This document shows positions 35,686-44,399 of a stretch of 64,000 nucleotides of DNA, one piece after another. The translations under genes and the position numbers were made by a program. Under the pieces are notes generated by a model that saw only the letters and a list, made by a program, of their open reading frames with translations, was not told where the DNA came from and did not search any database. The DNA is from Spirosoma panaciterrae DSM 21099 (lineage in GTDB: Bacteria > Bacteroidota > Bacteroidia > Cytophagales > Spirosomataceae), in contig NZ_KB893173.1 of NCBI RefSeq assembly GCF_000374025.1, positions 1 to 64,000 of the forward strand, given 5' to 3'. Numbering within the stretch: the first letter of the stretch is position 1; every line of letters starts with the position of its first letter.

Positions 35686-38682
35686 TTAGCGTCCACAGAT
35701 CCCCTTGAAGTCACAGTATTGGCAGGTTTCGAGCCGATCCGTTTTTCGGAATGGCTCATTCAGGTCCAGAATCTGCCGGATGAGCTGCTGTAAAATGTGT
35801 TCCGAATCAGCAATGTATTGACCAGGTTCATCGTTGGCACCGAATCGGACCGGGTTGGTTTTAAACCCACCGTTCAAATCACGGAACGAATAAAACCCGG
35901 CTTCAACCGGCATTCCACCCGCCGGAAATAGCTCTTTTTTCGCTTTATCACGAGGCAATCCCCCCCATTGGCTGATATTTTTGAGCGCCAGATAGCGATA
36001 CATCCACAACTGGCGCATTTTTTCTTCCCGCCCATCTTTCAATAACTTTTCCGTTAAATCGGGTGGGGTTTTATCAGCCAGATCGACTCGGCCGGTTTTG
36101 TAATCGACAATCCGAATCTGTCCGTCGTATTGTTCGATCCGGTCAACCTTTCCGGCAATGCGCACCCGAATAGACACCCCCTTGTCAAGAGGAACATCCA
36201 GATGGGTTTCCAGTGTCTGTTCGGTAGCAATCACCGTTAGGCCCGTAAGTTTGTTCTGTTCACGCTGAAAATCGAGCATGAGTTTTTGCGCCAGTTCATA
36301 CAACAGCAAGTTCATACCGGATTCGATTACCCGCCCCTTCATTGCTATAGCAAATTCCTCTTCCAGCAGATGCCTGATTATAGCTTCGTCGATAGGTCGC
36401 GATTTCAGCCGGTATTCTTTGTCCAATCGTTCCAGCACCATGTGTAGCCAGCTTCCAAACTCAGCAGCTCCCATCTTTTCCTCAATATCCTCTTCTTCGG
36501 CAATATTTACGATCCGGCTGAAATAGAATCGCATGGAGCAGCTGATAAACTGATTCAGGTAAGACGGATACAGGCCTTTCGTTGTCAGCATGGTAATAAG
36601 CTGTTTGCGAATGGCGGCCGTTTTAGGAACACGCAAATCGGTCAGATCGGCCACGGTACTCGCCCCAGCCTTACCAAAGCGCACCGCTGGGTAACTTAGC
36701 CGGATACGCCCCTGAGAAGCAGGCACGAGTTCATGCTCGAGCTGACGGATAAAACGGCTTGGCTCACCTTTACTACTTCCATACGCATCCGTTGATGTGG
36801 TATGCAAAAGCACAATATCGCTCGCTCGCTGGAGAAGTCGGTAAAAGTGGTAGGCCATTACGGCTTCCTGCTCCCGATAGGTCGGCAGTTTCAGTTCAGC
36901 GGCAATATCGAACGGAATCAATGAATTCAGCCGACGAGCCTGTGGTAAAACGCCTTCGTTGACCGACAGGATAATCACTCGATCAAAGTCGAGCGCCCGT
37001 GTTTCAAGCATCCCCATAATCTGCAACTGGCTCTTGCCTTCGCTGGTAAACGGAATACTTGTCTGCCGAATCAACTCATACAAAAACGTACGAAAACTTC
37101 GCACGGTAACCGTTGTCTGGGAAGAAGGCGACCCTTTCAGCCCCTTACCCTCTTCCATTTGCCGTTCGAGAGTAGTTTCGAGTTGCTTGAGCAGGGTAAA
37201 AAACAGATACAGGTACTCGATTTCGATAGCATCCTGACTTACCCGATATACATCCCGAAGCCGTTCGACCAATTCGTAAAAAACCTGAACAGCCTGCATG
37301 GGTTCATTTTCAGGCCATCGAGCAAACATAACCTGTACGAGCGGGTCGTTCTGCCCCAGCATCCTGAGTTCGCTCTCGGTCAGATAGACCCGCTGGTTCT
37401 GAACAATTTCTTTGGCCATCCACTGAAACAGGGGTTCGGGAGGCAGTTCCTCGCCCGACTCAAGTAGCTGACCGGGCCACATAAGCCCTTTAATGCGCTC
37501 ATACTGCTTGACAAACGGGTGATTCAGCAGCTTCACCACATGCCGATGGTGGTACTTAAACACCCGGCCCTCTTTCGTCCGAAAGTCATGCACCGTTCGC
37601 TGCATTTCGAACAGCGTATCGATGAGTGTAAAGAGCAGCGACGAACGTAGCGACAGCCCCATGGTTACGTTCAGATCCGTCACTTTTTCGTCCAGCGCAT
37701 ATAGAACCGGGATTAGCAGCGTTTCATCGGCCAGTACGATTGCGGTTTTAGTTCCGACTCCTCTTGCCCGGCTCTCCTGCCAATCACTGTAAATTTTTCC
37801 GGCTACTTTGGCCTGCATGCTGGCATTGGGCACCCCAACAATCCGAATGTTCTTTTCGGAATTGAGCAGGTTATCCGATAGCTGAGCCAGGTCTTCCCGA
37901 TTCTGTTTGGAGAAAAACCAGCCATTATCCCGGTATCTTCGCAGAAACTCACCTGCCTCCTGCCGCCAGTCGGCTACGTAGTATTGATCAGCATCCCAGA
38001 TCAGTTCAGCTTTCTTCGCATCGATCAGTACCCGAATAATCTGCTCCTCAGCCCGGCTAAGCGCATTGAACCCAACAAAATAGAGTCGCTCATAAGCCAG
38101 ATTATCCCGTATCAACGTATCAACGTTTTGCGCCAGGATTCGATAAGCCATCCCCCGATAGGCTAATCGCTGCTCACCCAATCGGGTATGGAGATTGGCA
38201 TAAGCAATATGCAGATTTTCGAACAGTTTGAAATAGCGGGACGTACCGGGTGTTTCGATGAGGGGTTTCGCCGATGAGGGCCGATCGACCTGCCAGCGCT
38301 CCAGCGCTTTGGCAGCCGTCAAATAACTAAATAACTCCTGGGTATCGATAAGGTACTGATCGATCCGATCAAAATCGGCCAGCAACACGGATGCCCAGCC
38401 AATAAACTGCTCAAACTCAACCTGTGGGTCAATGACTTTGAAGACGTCATACAGTTCAAACAGCAAACTTACCGAATCGATCAATTGAACCCCGGCGGCA
38501 TGAGTGATAAAATCATCGACAGCCAGTGCATGGGGAGCCAGGAAGGGCCGATCGGAGAGCGATGCCAGCTCGTCCAGAAAAACGGAAACCGCCCTACGGG
38601 TAGGTAAAATCACCCAAACATCGCTCAGGCTGGGGCCGTGGGTTTCAAAAATTCGCTGGGCCGTTTGCTGAAGAAATGTCAT
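35686..38682 (-). CDS. AddB/RecB-like PD-(D/E)XK nuclease family protein
   Basis: A 998-residue protein resembling the AddB subunit of AddAB, which processes double-strand breaks for recombination. The N-terminus has the inactivated helicase start VWVILPTRRAV with no Walker A lysine. Motifs such as ALDFDRVIILSVNEGVLP recall the UvrD-like core. The C-terminal nuclease has KVDRIEQYDG and the catalytic IVDYKTG. Four cysteines that could hold the AddB 4Fe-4S staple are one in FISCSMRF and three in CQYCDFKGICG at the end. No AddA-like helicase gene is next to it, so the partner must be elsewhere. Confidence 0.88.
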   Translation of the reverse strand: MTFLQQTAQRIFETHGPSLSDVWVILPTRRAVSVFLDELASLSDRPFLAPHALAVDDFITHAAGVQLIDSVSLLFELYDVFKVIDPQVEFEQFIGWASVLLADFDRIDQYLIDTQELFSYLTAAKALERWQVDRPSSAKPLIETPGTSRYFKLFENLHIAYANLHTRLGEQRLAYRGMAYRILAQNVDTLIRDNLAYERLYFVGFNALSRAEEQIIRVLIDAKKAELIWDADQYYVADWRQEAGEFLRRYRDNGWFFSKQNREDLAQLSDNLLNSEKNIRIVGVPNASMQAKVAGKIYSDWQESRARGVGTKTAIVLADETLLIPVLYALDEKVTDLNVTMGLSLRSSLLFTLIDTLFEMQRTVHDFRTKEGRVFKYHHRHVVKLLNHPFVKQYERIKGLMWPGQLLESGEELPPEPLFQWMAKEIVQNQRVYLTESELRMLGQNDPLVQVMFARWPENEPMQAVQVFYELVERLRDVYRVSQDAIEIEYLYLFFTLLKQLETTLERQMEEGKGLKGSPSSQTTVTVRSFRTFLYELIRQTSIPFTSEGKSQLQIMGMLETRALDFDRVIILSVNEGVLPQARRLNSLIPFDIAAELKLPTYREQEAVMAYHFYRLLQRASDIVLLHTTSTDAYGSSKGEPSRFIRQLEHELVPASQGRIRLSYPAVRFGKAGASTVADLTDLRVPKTAAIRKQLITMLTTKGLYPSYLNQFISCSMRFYFSRIVNIAEEEDIEEKMGAAEFGSWLHMVLERLDKEYRLKSRPIDEAIIRHLLEEEFAIAMKGRVIESGMNLLLYELAQKLMLDFQREQNKLTGLTVIATEQTLETHLDVPLDKGVSIRVRIAGKVDRIEQYDGQIRIVDYKTGRVDLADKTPPDLTEKLLKDGREEKMRQLWMYRYLALKNISQWGGLPRDKAKKELFPAGGMPVEAGFYSFRDLNGGFKTNPVRFGANDEPGQYIADSEHILQQLIRQILDLNEPFRKTDRLETCQYCDFKGICGR

Positions 38683-39089
38683 GAGTCGGTGCGTACATAA
38701 CGGGCTGAACCAGGCAACCCATTAGTAAAGATAACCCACCATCGACCGATTCCGAGTCCAACAGCCCGACAATTTGCTGAAAAACCAACACAAAACCCAT
38801 AAGCCGTTGGCTTACAGATGCCCCCATAAAATGAATTTTGCCGATGGAGTTGAATACCCAAAAGCGAACGAGGTGCCCTGCGGTTCTAGCAATTTAAGCT
38901 AAGCTGACAATTACACTAGGCCAGCAATTCGTTTCGTTAATAGGGTTACTATTTAGGGACTACATTAGTTTGTACAGTAATTACCTGACCAAAATCAACA
39001 ATTTGCATACACCTAGTGTTACTTAATGACAAAAATCAATAAGTATAATTTATGCGAACTGCTCTTTATATGACCAGATAGCCGTAACC
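38683..39089. other. 407-nt intergenic region
   Basis: Two overlapping minus-strand ORFs of about 60 codons here show no protein-like pattern. The right half is AT-rich, with a TATAATTTATG near 39045-39060 that could serve the small ORF at 39090. Nothing else is visible. Confidence 0.4.
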
Positions 39090-39209
39090 ATGAATCGAAC
39101 CAAATCTTTTGACCCTGTTTTAGTCGTTACCTGGCTGGTTGCCATCTTTTTTTCGCTCCTGTGCCACTACTGCATTTTGCGGTTGGTACTCGGCTGGCTT
39201 AAGTCCTAA
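39090..39209 (+). CDS. possible 39-residue single-TM small protein
   Basis: ATG to TAA ORF too short for standard gene finders. It encodes a short charged start (MNRTKSFDP), one strong hydrophobic helix (about residues 10-34) and a final LKS. The end abuts the miaE stop (39210) exactly, with the genes convergent. An AT-rich possible promoter lies about 40 nt upstream. The hydrophobic pattern is convincing, but there is no homology evidence. Confidence 0.4.
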   Translation: MNRTKSFDPVLVVTWLVAIFFSLLCHYCILRLVLGWLKS

Positions 39210-39806
39210 TCAATGCATCCGGTCGCCCCGTACGTCAAGGGTAGCCATGATGTCGGCTTCGACAGCCAGAAATTCTTTCCAGCGCTGGCGAACGCGCTCT
39301 GCCGGCAGATAGGTTTCGGCCAATTCGATAAAATTGCGGTAGTGCCCCGCTTCCGAAATCATCAATTCCCGGTAGAACTTCTGTAGTCCTTCGTCGGCAA
39401 TGTTTTCAGACAGGAGTTTGAATCGCTCACAACTCCGGGCTTCGATGAGCGCATTGATCAGCAGATTATCCATCAACTGCTCATTCCGGTCGCCAATGGG
39501 TCGACGAAGGCGGCTGCGCAATTGGTTCACGTACTCGTCTTTGCGCTGCCGTCCCAATGGAATATTTCGTTTACGGAGTTCTTTCAGCACCCGCTGGAAA
39601 TGCCCCCACTCTTCAGCCACCACGGGTGTCAGTGTTTCAACAATTGCTTCTTTATCAGAGTATTGGACAATGAGCGAGATGCACGATGAGGCCGCTTTCT
39701 GCTCGCAGTAGGCATGATCGATCAAAATATCGCCAATGTTCATTTCGGCAATGTTGACCCAGCGTGGGTCGGTTGGCAATTCAAGCCCTAAGGTTGTCAG
39801 CGACAT
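39210..39806 (-). CDS. miaE: tRNA-(ms2io6A)-hydroxylase
   Basis: A ferritin-like diiron monooxygenase that hydroxylates the isopentenyl group of ms2i6A37 in tRNA. It has 198 residues from the ATG at 39806; the ORF runs further upstream, but a -7 box at 39870-39877 lies within that extension. Diiron ligands are visible as DHAYCEQKAASS, EEWGHFQRV, EARSCERF and SEAGHYRNF. Length is as expected for Bacteroidota MiaE. It needs MiaA and MiaB products, which are not in this window. Confidence 0.92.
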   Translation of the reverse strand: MSLTTLGLELPTDPRWVNIAEMNIGDILIDHAYCEQKAASSCISLIVQYSDKEAIVETLTPVVAEEWGHFQRVLKELRKRNIPLGRQRKDEYVNQLRSRLRRPIGDRNEQLMDNLLINALIEARSCERFKLLSENIADEGLQKFYRELMISEAGHYRNFIELAETYLPAERVRQRWKEFLAVEADIMATLDVRGDRMH

Positions 39807-39869
39807 AAACGTCGAAAGCTGGATTGGGAAATATACGTCTATCCTGTTTAATTCGGGTAGTTCTCCGAG

Positions 39870-39877
39870 CAAAGTTA
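39870..39877 (-). promoter_or_regulatory. miaE promoter -7 box
   Basis: Minus strand TAACTTTG, a TAnnTTTG match, 64 nt upstream of the miaE ATG. It supports the short start. The -33 box is not obvious. Confidence 0.5.
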
Positions 39878-39952
39878 ACCAGTTGGGGCGAAATCGACGG
39901 TTCCATAACCCCATCCCCCACTTTTTTGTTAATTGACTCTAGCCAGTCCATC

Positions 39953-40615
39953 ATGAAATTAGCTTCCAGCTTTATACTGCTTTTTGCGGCTCTCCAGCTA
40001 TCGGCCTGTCATCAACAATCGACCGACAAACCAGCCAATACAACCATCGATATACATCCAGCCCAATTACCTGCTCAACAACCCGGTGAAGCAATAGCTA
40101 CGTTCGCAGGAGGATGTTTCTGGGCCATTCAGGAAGAAATGAAATCACTAAAAGGGGTCAGGATTGCGGTTTCGGGCTATGCCGGTGGTGACCTGGATTA
40201 TCCAACTTATGAGCAGGTCAGCACCGACCAGACCGGGCATGCCGAAACTGTTCAGGTTTACTATAACCCTAAGGTGATTTCGTATGACGTGCTGCTCGAT
40301 GCGTTCTTCGCTGGTCACGATGCCACTCAACTCAACCGGCAGGGGCCCGATAGAGGCAAACATTACCGATCGGCCATCTTCTATCGTACCCCCGATGAGA
40401 AAGCACGAATCGAAGCCGCCATTCGTCGTGAAACCGCGTCTGGGCACCACAAAGGGAAAGTAGTCACGCAGGTTGAGCCGTTCAACGCATTTTTTCCGGC
40501 CGAGGTGTATCATCAGGATTATTACGAGCACAATGATTACAATATGTACATCCAGCTCGTTTCAAAACCCAAAGTCGAAACCTTTCGGGAACGCATGGAA
40601 GCGTGGTTGAAGTAA
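39953..40615 (+). CDS. msrA: peptide-methionine (S)-S-oxide reductase, lipoprotein form
   Basis: Repairs the S epimer of methionine sulfoxide in proteins. The 220-residue product from the ATG at 39953 has a lipoprotein signal (lipobox LSAC, Cys19), then a spacer and the catalytic domain with GGCFWAIQEE (nucleophile Cys55), SGYAGGD and a GHAE motif. The C-terminal YHQDYYEHND contains the conserved tyrosines. No resolving cysteine is obvious near the C-terminus. Attachment to a membrane suggests repair of envelope proteins. An open frame extends upstream but has no signal-like start. Confidence 0.95.
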   Translation: MKLASSFILLFAALQLSACHQQSTDKPANTTIDIHPAQLPAQQPGEAIATFAGGCFWAIQEEMKSLKGVRIAVSGYAGGDLDYPTYEQVSTDQTGHAETVQVYYNPKVISYDVLLDAFFAGHDATQLNRQGPDRGKHYRSAIFYRTPDEKARIEAAIRRETASGHHKGKVVTQVEPFNAFFPAEVYHQDYYEHNDYNMYIQLVSKPKVETFRERMEAWLK

Positions 40616-40721
40616 TCGACACGCAGCATAAACCGAAACCCGTAAATCGTAAACCTTTGCTAACATTCGACCCGTTCTACGACCATTTCCCCATTCCCGC
40701 AACCGTTCGGCCTAATCTGAT

Positions 40722-40753
40722 ATTGTGGGATTCGGTCGAACCTTGTAACATTG
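40722..40753 (+). promoter_or_regulatory. promoter candidate for the four-gene membrane cassette
   Basis: ATTG (40722-40725), 20 nt, TAACATTG (40746-40753), one mismatch from TAnnTTTG. It lies 30 nt upstream of the ATG at 40784. Confidence 0.4.
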
Positions 40754-40783
40754 TTCTGTCTTTCAACTAACTGACTGACTCCT

Positions 40784-41476
40784 ATGCCAGACTCTGATAA
40801 ATCCATTGGGCGTAAAATTCTGAGTTTCTTCATTAAAGAAGAAGAACCGGGGGTAGCAACGGGCTCCACACCGGCTACTAGCCCCGCTTCACCCCGGCCA
40901 GCTCCTACCCAGTCGGCTCCAGCAACCCCAACGCCAGAACCAGTAGCAACAGGCTCTATCGACTCAAAGTTTGCCGAGCACTTTGCAACCGTACTGGCGC
41001 AGAACAATCCGCCCGGCCCCGACTATTTTGAGTTTCGGGAAGCTTTACGCAGCCTGTCGAACCTGGGATTACCCGAAGATAAGCAGTATCAGGCGGCCTG
41101 GGCCAGCTTTAAGGCAATGGGAGGAAGTACCGATATGGCCACTTTGACCAATACGGCAAATGGTTATATTGCAGCACTCAGCAAAGATCGGGATGCCTTT
41201 GGTAAAAGTGTGGAAGCAGCCCTGGCCGAACGTGTTGGTGGATTGCAAAACGAGCAAAAACGACTGCAGACGGAAAACGAGTCGCTGGCTAAACAATTGA
41301 TCGAGATTCAGAAACAGATTGACGCTAATACGGCCCGACTGACCAGTATCAGTGGAGAAATTACCGAGCAGGGAGGCAAAATCACACAGAATAAACAGAA
41401 TTACGAAACCACGTTTGCCCACTTTGTTGATCAGATTAAAGGCGATATCGCCAAAATGACACAGTATTTAAAATAA
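40784..41476 (+). CDS. coiled-coil protein, first gene of an uncharacterised cassette
   Basis: A 230-residue soluble protein. A short basic N-terminus (KSIGRKILSFF) is followed by a Pro/Ala/Thr-rich linker (about residues 20-58). A compact helical domain (about 59-145, with FAEHFATVLAQNNPPGPDYFEF) and a long coiled coil (about 150-230, QNEQKRLQTENESLAKQL) complete it. No known family is recognised. It begins a set of four co-directional genes (to 44347) and is separated from the next by an imperfect hairpin of the octamer class. It may act as an adaptor between the membrane proteins and cytoplasm. Confidence 0.75.
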   Translation: MPDSDKSIGRKILSFFIKEEEPGVATGSTPATSPASPRPAPTQSAPATPTPEPVATGSIDSKFAEHFATVLAQNNPPGPDYFEFREALRSLSNLGLPEDKQYQAAWASFKAMGGSTDMATLTNTANGYIAALSKDRDAFGKSVEAALAERVGGLQNEQKRLQTENESLAKQLIEIQKQIDANTARLTSISGEITEQGGKITQNKQNYETTFAHFVDQIKGDIAKMTQYLK

Positions 41477-41479
41477 CAG

Positions 41480-41550
41480 ATGATGTCGGATGTATGGCGT
41501 AGGCAAAACACCCTATCCCAATACATCCTCCATTATACATCTTACATCAT
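41480..41550. repeat. imperfect octamer-class hairpin between cassette genes 1 and 2
   Basis: The left arm (about 41480-41504) reads ATGATGTCGGATGTATGG; the right arm (about 41511-41550) is the complement of a longer version with one extra 15-nt unit. Pairing is strong at the base (ATGATGT..GATGTAT) and partial above. It starts 4 nt after one stop and ends 11 nt before the next ATG (41562). Confidence 0.6.
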
Positions 41551-41561
41551 ACTTCGAAAAC

Positions 41562-42575
41562 ATGGCAACTCCTGATTTTTCTCAACTGAGTAGTGGGTCT
41601 GGCCCCGAAAAGAAATCGTTCTGGAACCGCCCCGAAGGGGTACTGGGCATGATTGTGCTGGCCGGAATCGCTGGCTTTGGCCTCTGGCACCTCAATGATA
41701 TTCTGGAATTTCTGATCCGGGCGACCTCAAACCTACTCGAATTGTCGCTGCTGCTGGGTGCGTTGGGTGTGCTAATCTTCCTGTTTACCAGCAAAGATGT
41801 TCGGACGGCGGTCTTCTTCCTGTTCAAATCGCTGATGCGCAGTCTGACAGGTACAGTAATTCAACTCAACCCGATCGCCATCATGAAAATCTACATTCAG
41901 GATTTGAAAGATAAACGCGAAAAAATGCAGGGGCAGATCAATACCCTGGCCGGGCAGTTGGTGAAGTTGAACAAACGGATCAACGAAAACAACGAAGCCA
42001 TCAAACAGAAATTTGCGGAAGCCAATAAAGCCAATTCCATGACCGAAAAGCCGGGCATGCGTGAAGCGGCTCAGCTTGCCACTATCGAAGGGGCGGGTTT
42101 GCAGGAAATGAATGAGAAACTGCTGCCCTTGCAACGCAACATGAAACAGGTACTGGCTTTCATGGAAAAAGTCAACCAGAGCGCCGACTACATTATTAAG
42201 GAAACCGAAATCAAGGTCCGGCTGAAAGAAACCGAATATCAGATCGTGAAGGAGAGTTCCAACGCGCTGAAAACGGCAGTCAGCCTATTCAAGGGCGACC
42301 CCGACAAGAAATTCTATTTCGACCAGTCGATGGAGTATATTCAGGACGACATGAGTAACAAACTGGGTGAAATGAAACGAGCTATGGACCTGTCGATGGA
42401 CTTCATCAACGGGGTGGATATTCAGAATGGTATCCTGTCCGATAAAGGCCAGGCTCTGCTGGAAGCCTATAATAAAGGCGAGTTCAAAATGGTTCAACTG
42501 GATGCGCCACCCCAAACCGTAAACCTCGGCCCTGCCCCGCAGAAAGACGCCGGTTACAAGAATTTGCTGGACTAA
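41562..42575 (+). CDS. two-TM coiled-coil protein, PspA-like outline, unknown function
   Basis: A 337-residue product from the ATG at 41562. Two hydrophobic helices (about residues 27-45 and 58-77) are followed by a long charged helical region (about 100-310). This begins QLNPIAIMKIYIQDLKDKRE and then shows QGQINTLAGQLVKLNKRI, an order of features recalling PspA/IM30 membrane-remodelling proteins. A short Pro-rich tail ends the chain. PspA itself has no TM helices, so the likeness is an inference from pattern only. Neighbours are a coiled-coil protein and an ASKHA-like protein in the same direction. Confidence 0.75.
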   Translation: MATPDFSQLSSGSGPEKKSFWNRPEGVLGMIVLAGIAGFGLWHLNDILEFLIRATSNLLELSLLLGALGVLIFLFTSKDVRTAVFFLFKSLMRSLTGTVIQLNPIAIMKIYIQDLKDKREKMQGQINTLAGQLVKLNKRINENNEAIKQKFAEANKANSMTEKPGMREAAQLATIEGAGLQEMNEKLLPLQRNMKQVLAFMEKVNQSADYIIKETEIKVRLKETEYQIVKESSNALKTAVSLFKGDPDKKFYFDQSMEYIQDDMSNKLGEMKRAMDLSMDFINGVDIQNGILSDKGQALLEAYNKGEFKMVQLDAPPQTVNLGPAPQKDAGYKNLLD

Positions 42576-42580
42576 TAGCC

Positions 42581-42686
42581 AATTTTGAATGAGTGAATGA
42601 TAGAATGTCCCGATACAGCACATGGCCTCTTCTTCCATTCACTCATTCTTCCATTCACTCATTCTATCATTCAATCAGTCAAAATT
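42581..42686. repeat. octamer-repeat hairpin between cassette genes 2 and 3
   Basis: Arms 42581-42607 and 42660-42686 pair at 25 of 27 positions. The units are 8-mers of the type GAATGANT. Two further copies of GAATGAGT-like units (complement strand, 42634-42659) sit in the loop. It fills the gap between the stop at 42575 and the ATG at 42696. Confidence 0.85.
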
Positions 42687-42695
42687 AACATTCCT

Positions 42696-43751
42696 ATGCA
42701 ACGTTTAACCGTAGCCGGTCGGCTGCTTATTACGGTCTTGATTTTGGCCGCCATCTTTTTCGCTTTCCGTTACTTTGGTGGCAACGATGCCCTGAAAAAG
42801 CTTCAGTCGAAAGACAAAGACAAGGAATATACGGAGTCGCAGACCATGCCCCGTGCCGACGACAAAACGGCCGAAGAGGCTATCGACGAGTCGAGTGCTT
42901 CCTCATCCGGTTCATCGGATGAAGCGAGCAGTAGCGCTCAGCCTCAAAAGGATTTTTCGTATACCGCACCTGAGCCTCAAAATGGTGTTCTGAAAGGGGT
43001 GGTTGAACTGGGAGCCAGTGGATTCAACTCGTTCGTCGTCCGGATCGACGATCAGAAACGCTGGAAACTTGAAAAGGCTGAGTTTGGCAATAGCCTCGTA
43101 CTGGAAAACATGGCTACTGACAATGACGTGCGGACCGGCCTGAAAAGTTATATCGGCAAAATGCTGGACTTTGGGGTTGGTGGCCGTAATATTCATTTTG
43201 TGGTAAGCTCAGGGGCTGTTAAAGCCGAAGGCACACAGAAGATCATTAAGGTGCTGAAATCCCTGAATTACTTCGTCAATACGGTAACTCCCGAACAGGA
43301 AGGAAGTCTGGCCCTGCGCGCCGTACTGCCCGAATCGTACGAAGGCAACTCGTTTGTTACCGACATTGGCTCCGGCAATACGAAAATTTCGTGGAAAGAT
43401 GGAGGCTCCATCAAGGCTCTGGAAACATACGGTTCAAAATACTACAGCGAAGGCACGAGTGATGCCACCGTGTACGATGAAGTAAAGGCAAAAGCCAAAC
43501 AGGTTCCATCCGACCACCGTCAAACCTGCTTTATCATCGGTGGGGTTCCTTTCGAATTGGCTAAATCAGTGCGCAAAGGCAAAGAACGCTATACCGTGCT
43601 GGATGCACCAGCCGCTTATAAACTGGAAAGTGCCAAATCGAAAGCTGGCCTTAACGTGTACAAAGCCATTGCCGACGCCACCGGCTGCAACCAGTTCGTT
43701 TTCGACTGGGATGCTAATTTCACCATCGGCTATCTGTTGACTCTTAAATAA
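42696..43751 (+). CDS. membrane-anchored ASKHA-fold (actin/Ppx-like) protein
   Basis: A 351-residue product from the ATG at 42696. One TM helix (about residues 8-26) is followed by a Ser/Glu-rich low-complexity linker (38-95) and a domain at about 98-350. The domain shows the ASKHA pattern: phosphate-1-like VVELGASGFNSFVV (102-115), a Ppx-like VVSSGAVKAEG (169-179), phosphate-2-like DIGSGNTKISW (223-233) and adenosine-like CFIIGGVPFE (278-287). The usual first Asp is Glu104. It could bind ATP or polyphosphate, or be a filament-forming or pseudo-enzyme. It is the most informative member of the cassette. Confidence 0.75.
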   Translation: MQRLTVAGRLLITVLILAAIFFAFRYFGGNDALKKLQSKDKDKEYTESQTMPRADDKTAEEAIDESSASSSGSSDEASSSAQPQKDFSYTAPEPQNGVLKGVVELGASGFNSFVVRIDDQKRWKLEKAEFGNSLVLENMATDNDVRTGLKSYIGKMLDFGVGGRNIHFVVSSGAVKAEGTQKIIKVLKSLNYFVNTVTPEQEGSLALRAVLPESYEGNSFVTDIGSGNTKISWKDGGSIKALETYGSKYYSEGTSDATVYDEVKAKAKQVPSDHRQTCFIIGGVPFELAKSVRKGKERYTVLDAPAAYKLESAKSKAGLNVYKAIADATGCNQFVFDWDANFTIGYLLTLK

Positions 43752-43834
43752 TGATTGAGTGATCGAATGACTGAATGATTGAATAGGAGATGAGTCCTCT
43801 ATTCAATCATTCAGTCATTCAATCACTCAATCAT
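43751..43834. repeat. octamer-repeat hairpin between cassette genes 3 and 4
   Basis: 36-nt arms (43751-43786 and 43799-43834) pair at 35 of 36 positions, with a 12-nt loop. The units are 8-mers GATTGART/GACTGAAT. The left arm begins at the last base of the stop codon, and the right arm ends 9 nt before the ATG at 43844. Confidence 0.92.
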
Positions 43835-43843
43835 TTCCTTGCC

Positions 43844-44347
43844 ATGACCCTTCGTGATGTATTTCAGGCGATTTCGGGCCAGCCTGCTTTGTTATTTGTG
43901 CTCCTGATGGCTGTTCCCACAGGGGCTTTTTTGGTGAATTTGTGGTCGGGTAGCACAGCCGAGGAAATTATTAAGTGGAAGTATGCTTATGCTGTACTTG
44001 TGTACCTGGCCTGCATTCCAGGCGTATTTGCCGTAACGTTGAATATCTACCTGTTTCTGTTCGAGCGGCAAAGTGTATGGGATATGAACCTGGCCCTTCA
44101 GATCCTGCCCATACTGACCATGATTGCCACGCTCATGCTCATCCGCCGAAAAATCCCCTTTGCCTATGTCCCAGGCTTCGGCAAACTGTCGGGGTTCCTG
44201 ACGTTGATTGCCGCCATTATCGGGATTATGTGGTTCATCGACCGAACACGTATTTACGCAGTCACCTATATCCCGTTTACCTATATTGCCGTTGGATTCA
44301 TTGCGCTTCTGGTCATTATCCGCTTTGCCTGGAGCCGCATTTTTTAA
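43844..44347 (+). CDS. five-TM membrane protein, last gene of the cassette
   Basis: A 167-residue product from the ATG at 43844, with about five hydrophobic helices (residues 12-33, 46-72, 82-100, 113-131 and 138-160). Short charged loops (RRKIPF, DRTR) separate some of them. No family is recognised. It probably acts at the inner membrane with the products of the preceding three genes. It is convergent with the EamA gene, and no terminator is visible in the 52-nt gap. Confidence 0.75.
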   Translation: MTLRDVFQAISGQPALLFVLLMAVPTGAFLVNLWSGSTAEEIIKWKYAYAVLVYLACIPGVFAVTLNIYLFLFERQSVWDMNLALQILPILTMIATLMLIRRKIPFAYVPGFGKLSGFLTLIAAIIGIMWFIDRTRIYAVTYIPFTYIAVGFIALLVIIRFAWSRIF

Positions 44348-44399
44348 CCCTACTTTCCACAGTTCAGAGCAATCGGTCCTTTGAAACCAGTGCCCTCGA

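Noticed and set aside
38645-38861. Two overlapping 60-codon minus-strand ORFs upstream of the AddB-like gene
   Set aside because: One overlaps the nuclease start and neither has a credible composition.
39824-39952. Longer N-terminus for msrA
   Set aside because: It would hide the lipoprotein signal that starts at 39953 and overlap the divergent miaE promoter.
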